This document shows positions 62,209 to 64,000 of a stretch of 64,000 nucleotides of DNA, one piece after another. The position numbers were made by a program, and so were the translations under genes. Source of the DNA: Nocardia tenerifensis NBRC 101015. Lineage in GTDB: Bacteria > Actinomycetota > Actinomycetes > Mycobacteriales > Mycobacteriaceae. Every line of letters begins with the position of its first letter. The stretch's first letter is position 1. The DNA is taken from contig NZ_BAGH01000101.1 of NCBI RefSeq assembly GCF_000308715.1, positions 1 through 64,000 of the forward strand, given 5' to 3'. Under the pieces are notes generated by a model. The model was given only the letters and a program-made list of their open reading frames with translations. It had not been told where the DNA came from and did not search any database.

Positions 62209-63045
62209 TCAACCGCGGACCACGGCCCGCAGTATGTGCGGACCGGGACGCTCCGGGGTGTCGACCGCAGCGCCTGCGTATCGGACGGCGGTCGCGGTGG
62301 GGCCGAGGTCCTCGGCGACCTCGAAACCGGCGCGGTGCAGTTCGCCGGCGATGTCCTCGGGGGAGAAGAAGCTGAGCCAGCGTTCGTTGATCTGGGCGAG
62401 GCGCTGCTTGCGGAACTCCGCGGCGGCGTGTTCCTCCGGGGTGGAGGGAACCACGGGCTCGGCGTAGTCGAGGACGAGCTGGCTGCCCGCGGCCAGCGTG
62501 CCCAGGTAGTGCAGAGTCGCTTGGATGGCGCTCTCGGTGAGATAGACCGTGACACCGAGCCAGATGACGAAGGCGGGCACGGCCGGGTCGAAATCCGTTG
62601 CGGCGAGGGCCTGATCGAGGGTCTGGTGTTCGAAGTCGGCCGGGACGTAGGTCAGCGAGGCCGGCACCGCAATGTCGGCGTCGCGCAAGCGCTGCCGCTT
62701 CCACTCCTGGGTGTCGGGGTGGTCGATTTCGAAGACCCGCAGTCGCGGGTGCGGGTTGCGGTAGGCGAAGGTGTCGAGCCCGGCGCCGAGAATCACGGCC
62801 TGGGTCGTGCCCGCGGCGACCGCCTCGGCCAGCGCGTCCTCGGCGAAACGTGAACGGGCGGCGACCAATAGGCGGACCTGGCCGTGCAGGTCGCGGTCGA
62901 AGAAGGTGTCGGTGAGCTCGGGCATGCGGCCGAGGATGGGCACCGCGAGCGGGTCGTGGAAGACGCGGCCGGCGTCGGCCAGCTGATGATGTGCGCGGTA
63001 GATCGCGGCGCCGAGCGCGGTGCGGCTCGGTTCTCCCGTCTGCAT
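62209..63045 (-). CDS. SAM-dependent methyltransferase (TIGR00027/LCM-like)
   Basis: A 278-residue methyltransferase of the leucine carboxyl methyltransferase-like family common in mycobacteria and nocardiae. TALGAAIYRAHHQLADAGRV (family N-terminus), AVILGAGLDTFAYRNPHPRL (SAM loop), VFEIDHPDTQEWKRQRL and VIWLGVTVYLTESAIQATLH (motifs). Many such genes are of unknown substrate. Start ATG 63045 follows AGGAACG-like sequence. Confidence 0.87.
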   Translation of the reverse strand: MQTGEPSRTALGAAIYRAHHQLADAGRVFHDPLAVPILGRMPELTDTFFDRDLHGQVRLLVAARSRFAEDALAEAVAAGTTQAVILGAGLDTFAYRNPHPRLRVFEIDHPDTQEWKRQRLRDADIAVPASLTYVPADFEHQTLDQALAATDFDPAVPAFVIWLGVTVYLTESAIQATLHYLGTLAAGSQLVLDYAEPVVPSTPEEHAAAEFRKQRLAQINERWLSFFSPEDIAGELHRAGFEVAEDLGPTATAVRYAGAAVDTPERPGPHILRAVVRG

Positions 63046-63098
63046 AGGGCGTTCCTTTCCATGCTGCGGCCGAGCCTACCGGCGAGGGCGGCGCCGCG

Positions 63099-64000
63099 TC
63101 AGCGCGCGGATTCGTAGATGCGGCGCACCACGTCCTCGATCTCCGGCTCCTCGATGGACAGGTCGCGCACCTCGGCTCGCACCGAGACGAGCGCGAGTAG
63201 CTGTGCGGCGGTGGTCTTTTCGGGGTCGAAGGCCAGGCGCTGGCGCATTCCGCCTGCCTCGGAGGAGAGCAGTTGCGCGCAGGGCAGGTCGTCGAGGTCG
63301 GGCGTCGGCTCGGCGAGGTCGGCGACGAGCACCCGCCTGGCGCCGACCGTGGCGGCCAGCCCGGTCAGCGATCCGTCGTAGACGAGGCGGCCGTGGTCCA
63401 CGACGAGCACACGGCCGCAGAGCCTTTCGATGTCGCCCATGTCGTGCGTGGTGAGCAGGAGGGTGGTGCCCCGGTCGGCGCGTTCGGCGCGCAGGAATTC
63501 GCGCAGGCGCTGCTTCGACAGCACGTCCAGGCCGATGGTCGGCTCGTCCAGGATGACCAGCTCCGGCGAGTGCAGCAGGGCCGCGGCCACTTCCGCGCGC
63601 ATGCGCTGGCCGAGGGAGAGCTGCCGCACCGGCGTGTCCAGGGTGTCGGCCATCTCCAACTGCTCGACGAGCTCGTGCCTGCGCTTGCCCGCGACGTCCG
63701 GGTCGAGCCGGTGGATGGCCGCGAGAATCGAGAACGACTCGCGCAGCGGCAGATCCCACCAGAGCTGGGACCGCTGCCCGAACACCACGCCGATCCGCGT
63801 GGCCAGTTCGCGCCGCTGCCGGACCGGCTCCAGCCCGCAGGTGCGCACGCTGCCCGAGGTCGGCACCAGGATGCCGGTGAGCATCTTGATCGTGGTGGAC
63901 TTGCCCGCCCCGTTCGCGCCGATATAGCCGACCGCCGCGCCGCGTTCGATCCGGAACGACATCCGGTCCACCGCGGTCAGCGTCTCCCGGCGGCGCCAGC
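63099..64000 (-). CDS. ABC transporter ATP-binding protein (5' end outside window)
   Basis: At least 300 residues of an ABC-2 exporter ATPase; the frame continues past the window end (WRRRETLTAVDRM before Met 63971). Walker A: GYIGANGAGKSTTIKMLTGI. Q-loop GVVFGQRSQLWWDLPLRESF, signature QLSLGQRMRAEVAAALLHSP, Walker B ELVILDEPTIGLDVLSKQRL, switch His LLTTHDMGDIERL. The Trp-rich Q-loop resembles the NatA/DUF990-type exporters. The permease is probably outside the window. Confidence 0.9.
   Translation of the reverse strand, partial: WRRRETLTAVDRMSFRIERGAAVGYIGANGAGKSTTIKMLTGILVPTSGSVRTCGLEPVRQRRELATRIGVVFGQRSQLWWDLPLRESFSILAAIHRLDPDVAGKRRHELVEQLEMADTLDTPVRQLSLGQRMRAEVAAALLHSPELVILDEPTIGLDVLSKQRLREFLRAERADRGTTLLLTTHDMGDIERLCGRVLVVDHGRLVYDGSLTGLAATVGARRVLVADLAEPTPDLDDLPCAQLLSSEAGGMRQRLAFDPEKTTAAQLLALVSVRAEVRDLSIEEPEIEDVVRRIYESAR

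Overview
The window is high-GC actinobacterial DNA, most likely from Nocardia or a close mycolic-acid-forming relative. The clues are a mycolate reductase (cmrA-like), an Ag85-like esterase, a DesA3-type desaturase with its reductase, WXG100-type proteins, GTG/TTG and leaderless starts, and a core gene order (LdtB/LppS-like transpeptidase, tRNA-His, orn, HerA-like ATPase, cmrA) that resembles the M. tuberculosis lppS-orn-Rv2510c-Rv2509 segment.

Layout. (1) 0-10.8 kb is accessory DNA. It holds two divergent heptad-repeat proteins, a phosphoribosyltransferase, an orphan DosS-like helical hairpin, a decayed integrase, a tightly coupled minus-strand operon (DUF4254, membrane peptides, nucleoside hydrolase), a second operon of very small overlapping genes, and a divergent XRE-TPR regulator. 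(2) 10.8-38.4 kb is a probable genomic island bounded by an 18-bp repeat of the 3' end of tRNA-Lys, with an intact tyrosine recombinase and its coupled AbrB-like partner beside the tRNA. It carries an alanine/Na symporter, two ABC exporters, CBS, ArsB/NhaD, TerD, TrkA-N, SulP (frameshifted) and CPA antiporter genes, a small type VII-associated operon, one intact IS630 and remnants of IS481, IS21 and IS256. (3) 38.4-64 kb is chromosomal backbone: cell-wall L,D-transpeptidase, tRNA-His, oligoribonuclease, HerA-like ATPase, two tandem LysA-like genes (one without the catalytic lysine), cmrA, transporters, PadR-fadH, rubber oxygenase lcp, Ag85-like esterase, TolB-like protein, a TetR/ferredoxin-reductase/desaturase module, further regulators, a methyltransferase and an ABC ATPase cut by the window end.

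The main unexplained signal is a near-identical 19-nt leader motif, GCCGGGAAGTCTGGTCGGC, found six times and always on the sense strand shortly upstream of a gene. Those genes are CBS/ArsB-NhaD, TrkA-N, a membrane protein, SulP, a CPA antiporter and an ABC ATPase. Three copies are preceded by an identical TTTAC-type direct repeat. This suggests one shared regulatory leader for an ion-transport regulon carried on the tRNA-Lys island.

Several accessory genes carry single-base frameshifts (near 4293, 7265, 8914 and 26062). These could be real decay or assembly errors and should be checked before the genes are called dead.
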